DNA of 64,000 nucleotides, taken from assembly GCA_016283275.1 (NCBI GenBank), contig JAEEMP010000038.1, positions 1 through 64,000 on the forward strand, given 5' to 3'. The notes below the pieces were generated by a model. The model worked only from the letters and a program-made list of their open reading frames with translations. It made no database searches and was not told where the DNA came from. The position numbers and the translations under genes were made by a program. Positions 26,468-36,249 of the stretch are shown one piece after another (the stretch's first letter is position 1; each line of letters begins with the position of its first letter). The stretch is from Lachnospiraceae bacterium. GTDB taxonomy: Bacteria > Bacillota > Clostridia > Lachnospirales > Lachnospiraceae.

Positions 26468-27952
26468 ATGAGAGAAAAGCATTTATTGAGGACCAACAAA
26501 CTGATTCTGATCATTCACATTATTATCACATTCTTTGCCGTAATGGGTATTATGAGCCAGTTTACGGCAGTTGATGACGATATGAATCTTACGCCCGCTA
26601 AAATAATGATGCCTGCGATCGTGGCCATCATCGTTTTGATCGGTGCGATCGTGATGTACGTTAAGCACAAAGGAGACATTATCTTTACAAGATATATAAT
26701 GTGCGGTTATTCGGTTTTGTATTTCTTTATGCTGGTCATGGGAGCTTCAGGAAGACCGTTCCCTTATATGATCCCTTATCTTGTATTTATGATCTTTGCA
26801 CTTGATGATCTGGGTGTAAGGATAGGTTGTATAGTATTTGTTGTTACAAATATCATCAGGATCATCCAGACTTTTGCAACTGCGGCTGTTCCCACCGATA
26901 TTCTTGAAGAGGTAATGATCGAAGCCATTATCACGATAGTAATGACGATCGTTGCTTTGAAGGGCGTTAAGCTTCTTAAACAGTTCTTTGATGAATCACT
27001 TGCAGAAGTTTCCGCAGTTTCCGAACATAATGAAGCGGTTACAAAACAGATCATCGAAGTTGTACGTTCCGTAGAAGAAAACAGTGCCGAAGTCGAAGAG
27101 AACTTACAGGATATCAAGGAGATCACGGATCTTGTAAGCGAATCCATGAATAATATTTCCGTCGGTGTTAACAGCAATGCCGAAGCATTTGTAAGCCAGA
27201 CCCAGCAGACGAAAGAGATCCAGGAGATCATGGATGAAACCCATGAGAGAACTGAAGCGATACTTACCATCACCGAGGACGCAAAGAACGCGCTCGATAC
27301 CGGTACAAGTATCATGAATTCGCTTTTCGATCAGGTTAATCATACCATCAAAAATACAGGCGATATGGAAGAAGCTTCCAAGAGGCTTCTTGAGAACTCC
27401 AACGAGATGCGTGGTATTACCAGCATAATCCTTGGTATTTCGACTCAGACAAACCTTCTTGCACTTAATGCTTCTATCGAGGCAGCCCGCGCCGGTGAGG
27501 CAGGACGCGGATTCGCAGTTGTTGCCGAAGAGATCAGAAAGCTTGCCGAGCAGACAAAAGAAGAGACAGAGCATATCAGTACTCTTATCGATGAGCTTTC
27601 CGAGAATGCTCAGCTTATGACCGACAAGGTTTCAGTTACGGTTGAAAACTCCAATAAAGAGAATGAAGCAGCCAAAGAAGCATCCGCTAAGTTTGCTGAT
27701 ATTACCGAAAAGGTTAACGAACTTACCGGCCACGTACGTGATGTGGATAACAAGATGAAGAATCTTCTTTCCGCAAACAATGCGATCGTCGACAGTGTTT
27801 CAACTCTTTCCGCCACGAGCGAGGAGATCAGCGCAAGTGCTCAGGAAGCTTACAGTACGACAGAAAGAAATGTTAAGGCTGTTGATACTTTCTCATCTCT
27901 TATCAAGGGTATATTCGATCAGATGGAAAAACTTCAGGAGTATACAAACTAA
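26468..27952 (+). CDS. Methyl-accepting chemotaxis protein
   Basis: A 494-aa chemoreceptor with about six closely spaced membrane helices (residues 8-185) and almost no extracytoplasmic domain, so it probably senses a membrane or energy signal. The cytoplasmic part is a long coiled coil with the signalling tip [20 protein letters not shown] followed by [18 protein letters not shown], which contacts CheA and CheW. The start ATG 26468 has AAAGGAGAA 8 bp upstream; the track's earlier start does not. Single gene with its own terminator. It implies that the organism is motile. Confidence 0.93.
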   Translation: MREKHLLRTNKLILIIHIIITFFAVMGIMSQFTAVDDDMNLTPAKIMMPAIVAIIVLIGAIVMYVKHKGDIIFTRYIMCGYSVLYFFMLVMGASGRPFPYMIPYLVFMIFALDDLGVRIGCIVFVVTNIIRIIQTFATAAVPTDILEEVMIEAIITIVMTIVALKGVKLLKQFFDESLAEVSAVSEHNEAVTKQIIEVVRSVEENSAEVEENLQDIKEITDLVSESMNNISVGVNSNAEAFVSQTQQTKEIQEIMDETHERTEAILTITEDAKNALDTGTSIMNSLFDQVNHTIKNTGDMEEASKRLLENSNEMRGITSIILGISTQTNLLALNASIEAARAGEAGRGFAVVAEEIRKLAEQTKEETEHISTLIDELSENAQLMTDKVSVTVENSNKENEAAKEASAKFADITEKVNELTGHVRDVDNKMKNLLSANNAIVDSVSTLSATSEEISASAQEAYSTTERNVKAVDTFSSLIKGIFDQMEKLQEYTN

Positions 27953-27972
27953 AACGGTTCAGGATAATGATC

Positions 27973-28006
27973 AAGGCATGTTCCCGAAAGGGGACATGCC
28001 TTTTTT
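27973..28006 (+). terminator. Rho-independent terminator
   Basis: AAGGCATGTTCCC-GAAA-GGGGACATGCCTT followed by T6, just after the chemotaxis receptor gene. Confidence 0.92.
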
Positions 28007-28087
28007 GATCTCGCATCCGCTTTTATTGAAATAATCTTCCGATTATTGTATAAAATAGTAAGTGTGCCTGCACATAAGGAGGAGAAA

Positions 28088-29692
28088 GTGGAAAGACCTA
28101 TACTCAAAAATAAGATATATCTGTATCTGACGGAATTCTTTGCCGGAATGTCGGTAATGGCGGTAGAACTTGGGGCGAGCAGACTGCTTGCGCCGTATTT
28201 CAGTTCTTCGCAGATCGTGTGGACCATAATCATAGGCACGATAATGATAGCCATGGCACTGGGCAATTTATACGGAGGTAAAAAGGCGGATAAGGATCCA
28301 AATCCCGACAAGCTTTACGGTCGTATCATAATAGCGGCGATCTGGATAGCAATGATCCCTGTTGTGGGCAAGTACATCATCATACTTATCTCGGGACTTT
28401 TAGTGCTTGCCGTTAATAACAATTTCCTGATAATAGCAGGCTTTGTGTCCTGTATGGTCATATTTGTGTTTCCCCTGTTTTTGCTCGGTACGGTCACACC
28501 GTCTCTTGTAAAGATAACGGTGGACAGCCTTGATGATTCGGGAAGTGTTGTGGGTAAACTTAATGCATCCAACACGATAGGCAGTATCATAGGTACTTTT
28601 GTTCCTACATTCATAAGCATCCCGGCAGTCGGTACTTCTATCACGTTTTTGATCTTTGCGGGGATATTGCTTATTCTTGCGATCATATATTTTGTTACGT
28701 CCAAAATAAATTTTAAAGAGGCCAAAAAGGTTCCGGTATCTGTAATATTGTTCCTTGTATGTTGTCTTTTTGGCCACAATTCAAGCTTTGCGTTCTGGCA
28801 AAACGACTTAACATACGAGGGTGAGTCCGTATATAACTACTTACAGGTTTATGAGGATTCAAGAGAGGTGGTCCTTTCCACCAATGTTCTTTTCGGTGTT
28901 CAGTCCGTGTATATGAAAGAAAAAGGACTGACCGGCATGTATTACGACTACGCCATGGCTGCACCCTATATGGCGGGTATCAATGAAAAGGACACGATAG
29001 ATATCTTGATACTGGGTAACGGCACGGGCACATACGCAACCCAGTGCAAGAGATATTTTGATCATGTAAACATCGAGGGTGTCGAGATCGACGGAAAGAT
29101 CACCGACCTTGCCGTAAAATACTTTGATCTTCCCGCGGACGTTCCCGTTACGGAATATGACGGAAGAGCATATTTGAATGCGACAGACAAGACTTACGAC
29201 GTTATCATGGTGGACGCATATCAGGATATAACGATACCTTTTCAGATGTCTTCGGTCGAGTTCTTTACCCTTGTAAAAGAACACTTAAACGAAAACGGCG
29301 TAATGGTCGTAAATATGAATATGCGTGGCAGTTCTGAAGGTAATATAAATCAATATCTTGCCGACACGATATCGCATGTTTTTGATGAAATATATACCGT
29401 AGACGTAACCTGGTCCACGAACAGGGAACTGTTTGCGTCGAATGATCCGGATATGCTTTTAAGGTTCGATGAAAATGTTATAATTGAAGACGATGAGGAA
29501 CTTATCGCATCGATGAACCGTATCAGAGCCGGTCTTGAGAAGTATATCCCGGGCGATTACCTTATGACCGATGATAAGGCTCCCGTAGAACTTTTGGGGA
29601 TGAGAGTGATCGACGAGATAATAAGCGATGAGGTGACTTATTACAGGAAGGTATTTAAAGAGCAGGGTCTTGAGGGACTGCTCGGAAACTAA
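28088..29692 (+). CDS. Membrane protein fused to a spermidine-synthase-like domain
   Basis: A 534-aa protein. The N-terminal 240 residues form about seven membrane helices starting TEFFAGMSVMAVELGASRLLAPYF, the pattern of the so-called fused MFS/spermidine synthase proteins. The C-terminal part is a SAM-type Rossmann domain of spermidine synthase type (ILILGNGTGTYATQC, VEIDGKITDLA, VIMVDAYQD). Polyamine synthesis has not been shown for such fusions generally, so I keep the function open. Start GTG 28088 behind AAGGAGGAG. It is followed by a small membrane protein gene 11 bp later, probably an operon of three with the esterase. Confidence 0.85.
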   Translation: MERPILKNKIYLYLTEFFAGMSVMAVELGASRLLAPYFSSSQIVWTIIIGTIMIAMALGNLYGGKKADKDPNPDKLYGRIIIAAIWIAMIPVVGKYIIILISGLLVLAVNNNFLIIAGFVSCMVIFVFPLFLLGTVTPSLVKITVDSLDDSGSVVGKLNASNTIGSIIGTFVPTFISIPAVGTSITFLIFAGILLILAIIYFVTSKINFKEAKKVPVSVILFLVCCLFGHNSSFAFWQNDLTYEGESVYNYLQVYEDSREVVLSTNVLFGVQSVYMKEKGLTGMYYDYAMAAPYMAGINEKDTIDILILGNGTGTYATQCKRYFDHVNIEGVEIDGKITDLAVKYFDLPADVPVTEYDGRAYLNATDKTYDVIMVDAYQDITIPFQMSSVEFFTLVKEHLNENGVMVVNMNMRGSSEGNINQYLADTISHVFDEIYTVDVTWSTNRELFASNDPDMLLRFDENVIIEDDEELIASMNRIRAGLEKYIPGDYLMTDDKAPVELLGMRVIDEIISDEVTYYRKVFKEQGLEGLLGN

Positions 29693-29703
29693 AGGAGGAT
29701 AGG

Positions 29704-30108
29704 ATGTTTAAAAACAAGGCAAATGATTCTGTGGTATTTTTTGTGGGTCTTTTGATGGCGATAGTCGGAGGCTACTTCTTTATGCACAATGTGCAGGTGG
29801 ACACCTCTGTGCTGTTCCGCTTTTCACTTTTCGGAAGACGTATGGACGGACTTATTTTTGTGCCGCTTATCGCAAGCGTTATTTTTCTTTTCTATAAATA
29901 CAACACGGCATCAAAGGTATGCTGCCTTGTAAGTCTGTTGCTCATATTTGCCAATGTGATTGCCAACTTAAGGATGTACTGGCTTTCCACGACGCTTTTT
30001 TCAACGATAGTGATCTTCGTTCTTTTCTTCGGAGGTCTCGGGCTCGTAATGAGAAGTGTTTTTGTAAATCCGGAAGGAAAGCACGGGAAAAATTATAAAG
30101 AACAATAA
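29704..30108 (+). CDS. Small integral membrane protein, unknown
   Basis: A 134-aa protein with four hydrophobic segments and a basic C-terminus (GKHGKNYKEQ). I recognise no family. It has an AAAGGAGG ribosome binding site and sits 11 bp after the spermidine-synthase-like gene and 16 bp before the esterase gene, so it is very likely cotranscribed with both. Confidence 0.75.
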   Translation: MFKNKANDSVVFFVGLLMAIVGGYFFMHNVQVDTSVLFRFSLFGRRMDGLIFVPLIASVIFLFYKYNTASKVCCLVSLLLIFANVIANLRMYWLSTTLFSTIVIFVLFFGGLGLVMRSVFVNPEGKHGKNYKEQ

Positions 30109-30124
30109 AACGGAGGGTTATAAG

Positions 30125-30904
30125 ATGGCAAATTTTAACATAAGAATGTATTCGGATACGCTTAAAAGAACGATCTCTTTTCTCATGTATATTCCAAACG
30201 ACAAGCGTCCGCCCATGCCGGGCACACCGGTCAAAGAAGAAAAGCCGATAAAGACAATGTTTTTGTTGCACGGTTATACGGGAGATGCGTTTAACTGGAT
30301 ACCGGAGTGGGTACTTGAGGAGCATGATATCGCACTTGTGATCCCTAACGGCGAGAACGGCTTCTGGCTTGACGGTTTATCGACAGGGCATATGTATGAT
30401 ACCTTTGTGGCGATCGAACTTATGGATTACGTAAGAAAAACATTTAATTTGGCGCTCACGGCCGAAGATACTTCCGTTATGGGCTTTTCTATGGGTGGTT
30501 TCGGAGCGCTTCATTTCGGCCTTGCCCATCCGGACAGATTCAGTAAGGTATTTGCACTTTCAAGCGCCAATATAGTCAAAGGACTTCAGGGGATGACGGA
30601 AGAGACCGAAAATCCCGTTGCCAATTATGCATATTATCATGAGTGTTTCGGAGATCTGAACACTGTTCTCGAACGTGACACCAATCCCGAAGTGCTTGTA
30701 AAGAAGTTAAAAGAAGCAGGCACAAAACTTCCCGATATCTACATGGCATGCGGTACCGAGGATTCGCTTATCCATGCAAGCCGTGAGTTTCATGAGTTCC
30801 TCGATAAGGAAAATGTAAAGCATGTTTATCTTGAGGGCCCCGGCATTCATGATATGAACTTCTGGGAAGAGTATGCCAAGAAATTTATCGATATGGCTTT
30901 CTGA
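30125..30904 (+). CDS. Alpha/beta-hydrolase esterase (esterase D/tributyrin esterase type)
   Basis: A 259-aa serine esterase without a signal peptide. The nucleophile elbow is GFSMGGFGALHFG, the oxyanion region LLHGYTGDAFNW, the acid CGTEDSLIH and the catalytic histidine GIHDMNFW near the C-terminus. The domain is of the putative-esterase family that includes tributyrin esterase and S-formylglutathione hydrolase. Acyl or acetyl sugar esters are plausible substrates in a fibre-degrading anaerobe; this is inference. Confidence 0.88.
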   Translation: MANFNIRMYSDTLKRTISFLMYIPNDKRPPMPGTPVKEEKPIKTMFLLHGYTGDAFNWIPEWVLEEHDIALVIPNGENGFWLDGLSTGHMYDTFVAIELMDYVRKTFNLALTAEDTSVMGFSMGGFGALHFGLAHPDRFSKVFALSSANIVKGLQGMTEETENPVANYAYYHECFGDLNTVLERDTNPEVLVKKLKEAGTKLPDIYMACGTEDSLIHASREFHEFLDKENVKHVYLEGPGIHDMNFWEEYAKKFIDMAF

Positions 30905-30955
30905 TCATTAAAAAACAGAAAAATTTGCATTTCATCCTTTGGAATTTGCAACTCA

Positions 30956-30984
30956 CCCGGGCAGGTATTGCCCGGGCTTTTTTT
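30956..30984 (+). terminator. Rho-independent terminator
   Basis: CCCGGGCA-GGTAT-TGCCCGGG followed by C and T7, 52 bp after the esterase gene. Confidence 0.92.
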
Positions 30985-31062
30985 ATGTTTTATGGTGAGA
31001 TCACAGAAGAGGAACAAAACAAAAAAACGCTGGATCGATTTTAAGATAAAGGAGATAAAAAA

Positions 31063-31977
31063 GTGAAAGCCATTGAAGTAAACAACTTACACAAAAAGTA
31101 CAAAGAGACGACCGCACTTAACGGAATATCGTTTGAGGTCGATGAAGGAGAATGCTTCGCGTACCTGGGCGAGAACGGAGCGGGAAAGTCCACAACGATC
31201 AACATCTTAAGCACGATACTTGAAAAGACCGCAGGAGATGTAGAAGTATTGGGAGCTAAGCTGGGTGTCGATGATGCAAAGATAAGAGAGAATATCGGGA
31301 TCGTTTTTCAGAATTCGGTTCTTGATGCAAAGCTTACGGTAAAAGAAAACTTATACACAAGAGGTTCATATTACGGATACACAAAGTCGGAAATAACCAA
31401 AAGACTTTCGGAGTTGGGCGGAGCACTCGGGCTTGACGAGATCATGAACAGAAGATACGAAAAGCTGTCGGGCGGACAGAGGCGAAGAGTCGACATAGTA
31501 AGGGCGCTGATAAATAAGCCCAGGCTTCTTTTTCTGGATGAGCCCACAACGGGACTCGATCCGATGTCCAGAAAGCTTGTATGGGACTATATAGATTATC
31601 TCAGAAAAGAAGCGGGCCTTACGATCTTTTTAACGACTCATTATATGGAGGAGACAAGAGACGCAGACAATGTAATAATCATAGATCACGGCAAACTGAT
31701 AGCAAAAGGAACTCCGAACGAGCTTAAGAGTAAGTATACAAGCAACAGGCTGGTCTGGTACACCGGGGATGTTCAGGAATCCAGGACTTTATTAAGACTT
31801 AACGGATTCTCCGAAAAGGTTGATTACGAAAAAGATCATTACAATGTATCTTTTGCGGGAGACATAACCGAGTTCTTATATAAGAACCGTGAAAGGATCA
31901 CAAATTTCGAGATAATAAAAGGCACAATGGACGACGTATTTTTAAATCTTACGGGAAAGGAACTTAATTATGAATAA
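31063..31977 (+). CDS. ABC transporter ATP-binding protein (drug/antibiotic exporter type)
   Basis: Energises the ABC-2 permease encoded next. Walker A is GENGAGKSTT, the signature LSGGQRRRVDIVRAL, Walker B LLFLDEPTTGLD and the switch histidine TTHYMEE. The 304-aa protein has the C-terminal extension typical of DrrA-like ATPases. GTG start with AAAGGAG upstream. It overlaps the permease gene by 8 bp. LytTR and DUF3021 genes follow, a frequent arrangement in which the regulator controls the exporter. Confidence 0.92.
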   Translation: MKAIEVNNLHKKYKETTALNGISFEVDEGECFAYLGENGAGKSTTINILSTILEKTAGDVEVLGAKLGVDDAKIRENIGIVFQNSVLDAKLTVKENLYTRGSYYGYTKSEITKRLSELGGALGLDEIMNRRYEKLSGGQRRRVDIVRALINKPRLLFLDEPTTGLDPMSRKLVWDYIDYLRKEAGLTIFLTTHYMEETRDADNVIIIDHGKLIAKGTPNELKSKYTSNRLVWYTGDVQESRTLLRLNGFSEKVDYEKDHYNVSFAGDITEFLYKNRERITNFEIIKGTMDDVFLNLTGKELNYE

Positions 31978-32881
31978 ATTTATGGGATTTACAAGAAGAA
32001 ACATTTTAATATATTTCAAAGACAAAAGTTCGATCATCTTTTCAATGATCACACCTATCATAGTTTTTCTGCTTTATGTTCTTTTCCTTAAAGGAACATT
32101 CGTAAACGGTTTAAACAACGCGGCAGCACCGATAAAGGATTTTATAAAGGCCGGCGATATCGACAGCCTCGCAAACGGTTTTCTGCTTGCGGGCATCCTC
32201 GGATCATCGCTTATAACGGTTCCTTATAACTGCCTTATAACGATAGTAAACGACAGGGAGCGTAAGGTCGATTACGATATACTGTCCACACCCTTAAGCC
32301 GTGTCGAGATCATTTTAAGCTACTTTGCGGGAGCCGCAGCGTGCGCATTTATCATGAGCACGGTCATCTTAACGGTGGGTCTTACTGCTTTATCACTTAG
32401 CGGGGAGATGTATTTAACGGGAAAGGTCATTGCAATGCTCTATCTTACAGCACTTTTGGGATCACTTTCCTCAACGGCGATCTTTATGATAGTGGTAATG
32501 TTCTTTAAGACAAACGCAAGTGTCGGTGCTTTCATGGGCATAATCTCGGCGGCAGCAGGCTTTATTATCGGAGCATTCATTCCGCTTTCGGATTTTTCGA
32601 AGGGTGTTCAAAACTTCTGTTTTCTTTTCCCTGCGACCGCAGTTACGATACTTTTGAGAAGAAATATTTTATCGGGCGTTCTTTCAAACATCGACAATTC
32701 GCTTAACGGACTTGACGGCGGATTGTTTAAACAGACAGTGGAAGATGCATTTGACTTCAAATTTAAATTTATGGGAAATCTTTTGTCTGAAGCAGGGACA
32801 TGTTATTATATATTGGGTGTGACGCTTCTTGCGGTTATCGCGATAGGCGTGATTTATCCCAAAGTATACAAAAGAAAGTAA
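31970..32881 (+). CDS. ABC-2 type transporter permease
   Basis: A 303-aa membrane protein with six helices and the ABC-2 architecture (one TM, a large loop, then five TMs). Partner of the upstream ATPase through overlapping genes. Probable export of a drug, lipid or peptide; the substrate is unknown. Confidence 0.88.
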   Translation: MNKFMGFTRRNILIYFKDKSSIIFSMITPIIVFLLYVLFLKGTFVNGLNNAAAPIKDFIKAGDIDSLANGFLLAGILGSSLITVPYNCLITIVNDRERKVDYDILSTPLSRVEIILSYFAGAAACAFIMSTVILTVGLTALSLSGEMYLTGKVIAMLYLTALLGSLSSTAIFMIVVMFFKTNASVGAFMGIISAAAGFIIGAFIPLSDFSKGVQNFCFLFPATAVTILLRRNILSGVLSNIDNSLNGLDGGLFKQTVEDAFDFKFKFMGNLLSEAGTCYYILGVTLLAVIAIGVIYPKVYKRK

Positions 32882-32890
32882 AGGACAAAG

Positions 32891-33325
32891 ATGAAAGTTA
32901 CCGTCAATAAGATTCCGGAAGGTTCACAGGAGAATGCCGTTATAAATGCGGTCAATATCGATGACAATATAAGTGCGGCGGTCTCACTTCTTGAAAACGG
33001 TGAAAGAACGCTTGTGGGATACAGAGACGGAGATAAGTTCCTTATAAAAGAACCTGCTGTCTATTATGCAGAAGCGGTTGATGAAAAATGCTTTGTATAC
33101 ACAAAAGACAGCTGCTACGAACTCAAACAGAAACTTTATGAACTTGAGGCTATACTTGATTTCAGGTTTGTAAGGGTTTCAAAGTCAATGGTACTCAACA
33201 TCAAAAAGATCAAAAGTGTTAAGACCGCGGAGAATGCGCGCATGAATGCGGCTCTTCTTAACGGGGAACAGGTTGTGATATCAAGATCGTATGTAAAAGA
33301 TCTTAAAAAGAGGCTCGGATTATGA
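32891..33325 (+). CDS. LytTR-family DNA-binding regulator
   Basis: A 144-aa regulator whose C-terminal 100 residues form a LytTR domain (ELKQKLYELEAILDFRFVRV, then SKSMVLNIKKIKSV and VVISRSYVKDLKKRL). There is no receiver domain, as in stand-alone LytTR regulators paired with DUF3021 membrane proteins. Its stop overlaps the start of the DUF3021 gene by 4 bp. It probably autoregulates and controls the preceding ABC exporter. Confidence 0.9.
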   Translation: MKVTVNKIPEGSQENAVINAVNIDDNISAAVSLLENGERTLVGYRDGDKFLIKEPAVYYAEAVDEKCFVYTKDSCYELKQKLYELEAILDFRFVRVSKSMVLNIKKIKSVKTAENARMNAALLNGEQVVISRSYVKDLKKRLGL

Positions 33326-33753
33326 AAAGTACAGTAAAGGTTTTGATCGAACAAAGCAGTCTTATCGCTTTTTTAATACTGGTAGGAATAAGTATCGAGG
33401 AATTCATCGAATTTTTAAACGGTGAGCCTTTTTATCTGGATTGGTTCATACCGATCTCGATCGTGATCGTAAGCGTTCTTTCAAGTCTTCCGTCACTTTT
33501 GATCCTGAAAGAGAGGGAAACGGACGGATCCAATTCCAAATGGTTCCTGATACTTCATTTTCTTTTGGTATATGCCATTGTAATGGGGGCCGGGTACTTC
33601 TTTAAATGGTATACGACTTTTCAATACTTTGTATATACGAGTTTGATCTATGTATGTATATATTTTGCTGTCTGGTTCGTAACGCTTCTTTTTTACAGGC
33701 ACGATGAAAAGATGATAAATACGGCATTGGAAAGTTTTCGTGACGATGAATGA
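33322..33753 (+). CDS. DUF3021 family membrane protein
   Basis: A 143-aa protein with four hydrophobic helices and charged ends, partner of the LytTR regulator by 4-bp overlap. Members of the family are thought to restrain or tune the LytTR protein at the membrane; that is known from genomic pairing more than from biochemistry. Confidence 0.85.
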   Translation: MKSTVKVLIEQSSLIAFLILVGISIEEFIEFLNGEPFYLDWFIPISIVIVSVLSSLPSLLILKERETDGSNSKWFLILHFLLVYAIVMGAGYFFKWYTTFQYFVYTSLIYVCIYFAVWFVTLLFYRHDEKMINTALESFRDDE

Positions 33754-33823
33754 AAATAACTGATTGCACTTGAAGCCTATGGCATGATATAGTTTTTCAT
33801 GTGGGGTCATAAGGAGCTTTTAA

Positions 33824-36205
33824 ATGACGTACGATGAAATTATCTTTAACAGGTTCGCAGGACCTGCGATCATTCTTCAATATGACGGTGAAACCGTTAA
33901 AAATCTTAAAGTCAATGATAAATATCTTCCCGAACTGGGTATGAATATTGCCGAAGAGGACTACTTAAATGCGGATCCGCTTGACGCTTTTGGCGATGCC
34001 GATAAGGCGGTGTATTTAAGTGCGCTTCACAGATGTGTGCTGACCGGAAAAGATACGACCTGTGAAACATGGCGAAAGCTTATGTCCAATTGCTGCGGAG
34101 CGGATATGATATATATCAAAAGCCGTTTTGTTTTTGTGGAAAGCAGTAACGGATTGGCTGTCGTATATGAGACGATAAGAAACATCACTCCCGAGCAGCG
34201 CACTCTTGAGGCTCTGACCGACAGTGAGAGAAGATATAAGCTTGCGAGCGAACAGATCAATATATACAACTGGGAATATACTATCGCCACCAAGGAGATG
34301 CGCCCCTGCTACAGGTGCATGCGCGATCTGGGTCTTCCCGCACTCGTAAGAAATTATCCCGAGCCTGCGATCGAGATGGGGATCTTTCCTCCCGACTATG
34401 CGGATATGTATCGTGAGATGATGCGTAAGGTCGATGCAGGTATCCCGGAGATCGAGGCTGACATTCCGCTTACCGTGGGCCGTGTTCCGTTCAGAGTAAA
34501 GTACACGACAGAGTTTGATGAAAACGGAAAGCCGGTAAAGGCGTTCGGTTCCGCTACTCTTATTTCCGAGACCGAGCTTAAGCAGATAAAGCTTGACAAT
34601 AATATCATAGAAACGCTCGCGGAAGAATATACCTGTATTTATCTTGCGGATCTGTACAAGAAAGATCTTAAGGTCATTAAGCAGGATGATCTTTTTGATA
34701 TTGAAAGATCGGGAAAGACTTATATCGATATAGCCGATCTTATAGTACCCAAACTTGTGGTATACAGCGGTTCGTATGCAGAGAAGCTTCTGGATATCGA
34801 TCATGTTCAGAAAGTTCTCTTTACCGATTGCGACAGAAGAGAGTTTAATTATAAGGATGACAGTATCGACCGCTGGATAAGAGTCAATTTCCAGGTGGTA
34901 GAGCGTGTGGACAACGATGTATCGATGCTTCTTATCACATGTTCGATAATTGACGACTTAAGAGCCAAAAAGATGGATGCCGACCGCCTTATAGCGGTAC
35001 AGAAGCAGGAACTTGAAGCCCGTCAGGAGATGCTTATAAAAGCCGTTGACGAAGCCAACCGCGCCAATTCCGCAAAGACGGCGTTCTTTTCCAATATGTC
35101 CCATGACATACGTACTCCGATGAGTGCCATCACCGGATTTTCAAAGCTTGCACTTGAGGAGATCGATGATAAAGAGCATGTAAAGGATTATGTCGAGAAG
35201 ATAATATCCGCCAGCGACCATCTTTTGAGCCTTATCAACGATATCCTCGATATGAGCCGTATCGAAAGCGGAAAGATGGATATCACTCCGGTTCCTTCAA
35301 ATCTTAAAAAACTTTGCCGTGACTGTGCGGAAATGATAAAGGATAGCGTTATCGACAAGGGTCTTGAATTTGAAGTCGATATAGACGGAGTCGGTGACGA
35401 TAACGTATACTGCGACAAGTTAAGGTTCAGGCAGATAGTTTTAAATCTTCTTTCGAATGCATACAAGTTTACTCCTAAGGGCGGAAAGGTTTCTTTTACC
35501 GCAAAGAAGATATCGGACAAAGACAAGCCTTTGTATGAGATAAAGGTTAAAGACACCGGTATAGGCATGTCTAACGAGTTTAAGGAAAAGATCTGGGAAG
35601 CATTTTCGAGAGAAGAAAACGATGCTGTTCGCGAGACCCAGGGAACGGGGCTTGGAATGCTGATCGTAAAGAATATCGTAAACTTAATGCAGGGAACGAT
35701 AAGTCTTGAGACCGAGCTTGGTAAAGGAAGTGAGTTTACCGTTGTGCTTCCTTTGGAATTATGTAAAGAGGACGGCGTATCGGTCGAGAAAACAATAGGG
35801 AAGTCGGCTGCTCTTGATAAGAGATATGACGGAAAGACGATCCTTTTGGTCGACGATACAAATGTAAACCGTACTCTTGCGACTCTTGTGCTTAAAAAGT
35901 TCGGTTTTACCGTAAAAGAAACCTCGAGCGGTATTGATGCCGTTGAGATCATAAAGAATTCAAAGCCCGGAGATATCGACCTCGTTCTTATGGATATTGA
36001 GATGCCTGTAATGAACGGTCTTGAAGCCACGCGCAAGATAAGAGCGCTTGAAGATCCGGTTATTTCAAAGATACCGATAGTGGCTATGACGGCCAATGCT
36101 TTCGAATCCGATATTCAGGCCACAAAAGAAGCCGGCATGAATGCTCACGTCACGAAGCCGTTTGTAAAAGATGATCTGATTAGTAAGATAGATGCAAACC
36201 TGTAA
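33824..36205 (+). CDS. Soluble hybrid sensor histidine kinase/response regulator
   Basis: A 793-aa cytosolic signalling protein. N-terminal PAS-like sensing regions (about 1-390, no membrane helix) and a coiled coil precede the HisKA domain with phospho-acceptor His427 in FFSNMSHDIRTPM. The HATPase domain has NLLSNAYKFTPKGG and GTGLGMLIVKN. A C-terminal receiver has Asp724 in LVLMDIEMP and the switch Lys in HVTKPF. No separate output gene lies beside it. The terminator hairpin overlaps the stop codon. Confidence 0.92.
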   Translation: MTYDEIIFNRFAGPAIILQYDGETVKNLKVNDKYLPELGMNIAEEDYLNADPLDAFGDADKAVYLSALHRCVLTGKDTTCETWRKLMSNCCGADMIYIKSRFVFVESSNGLAVVYETIRNITPEQRTLEALTDSERRYKLASEQINIYNWEYTIATKEMRPCYRCMRDLGLPALVRNYPEPAIEMGIFPPDYADMYREMMRKVDAGIPEIEADIPLTVGRVPFRVKYTTEFDENGKPVKAFGSATLISETELKQIKLDNNIIETLAEEYTCIYLADLYKKDLKVIKQDDLFDIERSGKTYIDIADLIVPKLVVYSGSYAEKLLDIDHVQKVLFTDCDRREFNYKDDSIDRWIRVNFQVVERVDNDVSMLLITCSIIDDLRAKKMDADRLIAVQKQELEARQEMLIKAVDEANRANSAKTAFFSNMSHDIRTPMSAITGFSKLALEEIDDKEHVKDYVEKIISASDHLLSLINDILDMSRIESGKMDITPVPSNLKKLCRDCAEMIKDSVIDKGLEFEVDIDGVGDDNVYCDKLRFRQIVLNLLSNAYKFTPKGGKVSFTAKKISDKDKPLYEIKVKDTGIGMSNEFKEKIWEAFSREENDAVRETQGTGLGMLIVKNIVNLMQGTISLETELGKGSEFTVVLPLELCKEDGVSVEKTIGKSAALDKRYDGKTILLVDDTNVNRTLATLVLKKFGFTVKETSSGIDAVEIIKNSKPGDIDLVLMDIEMPVMNGLEATRKIRALEDPVISKIPIVAMTANAFESDIQATKEAGMNAHVTKPFVKDDLISKIDANL

Positions 36206-36223
36206 AGGTTTGCATCTTTTTTT
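36191..36223 (+). terminator. Rho-independent terminator overlapping the kinase stop codon
   Basis: GATGCAAACCT-GTAA-AGGTTTGCATC followed by T7. The left arm is coding sequence of the hybrid kinase and the stop codon lies in the loop. Confidence 0.92.
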
Positions 36224-36249
36224 GTGAAAGCAGGGTATAGGATCGGCCG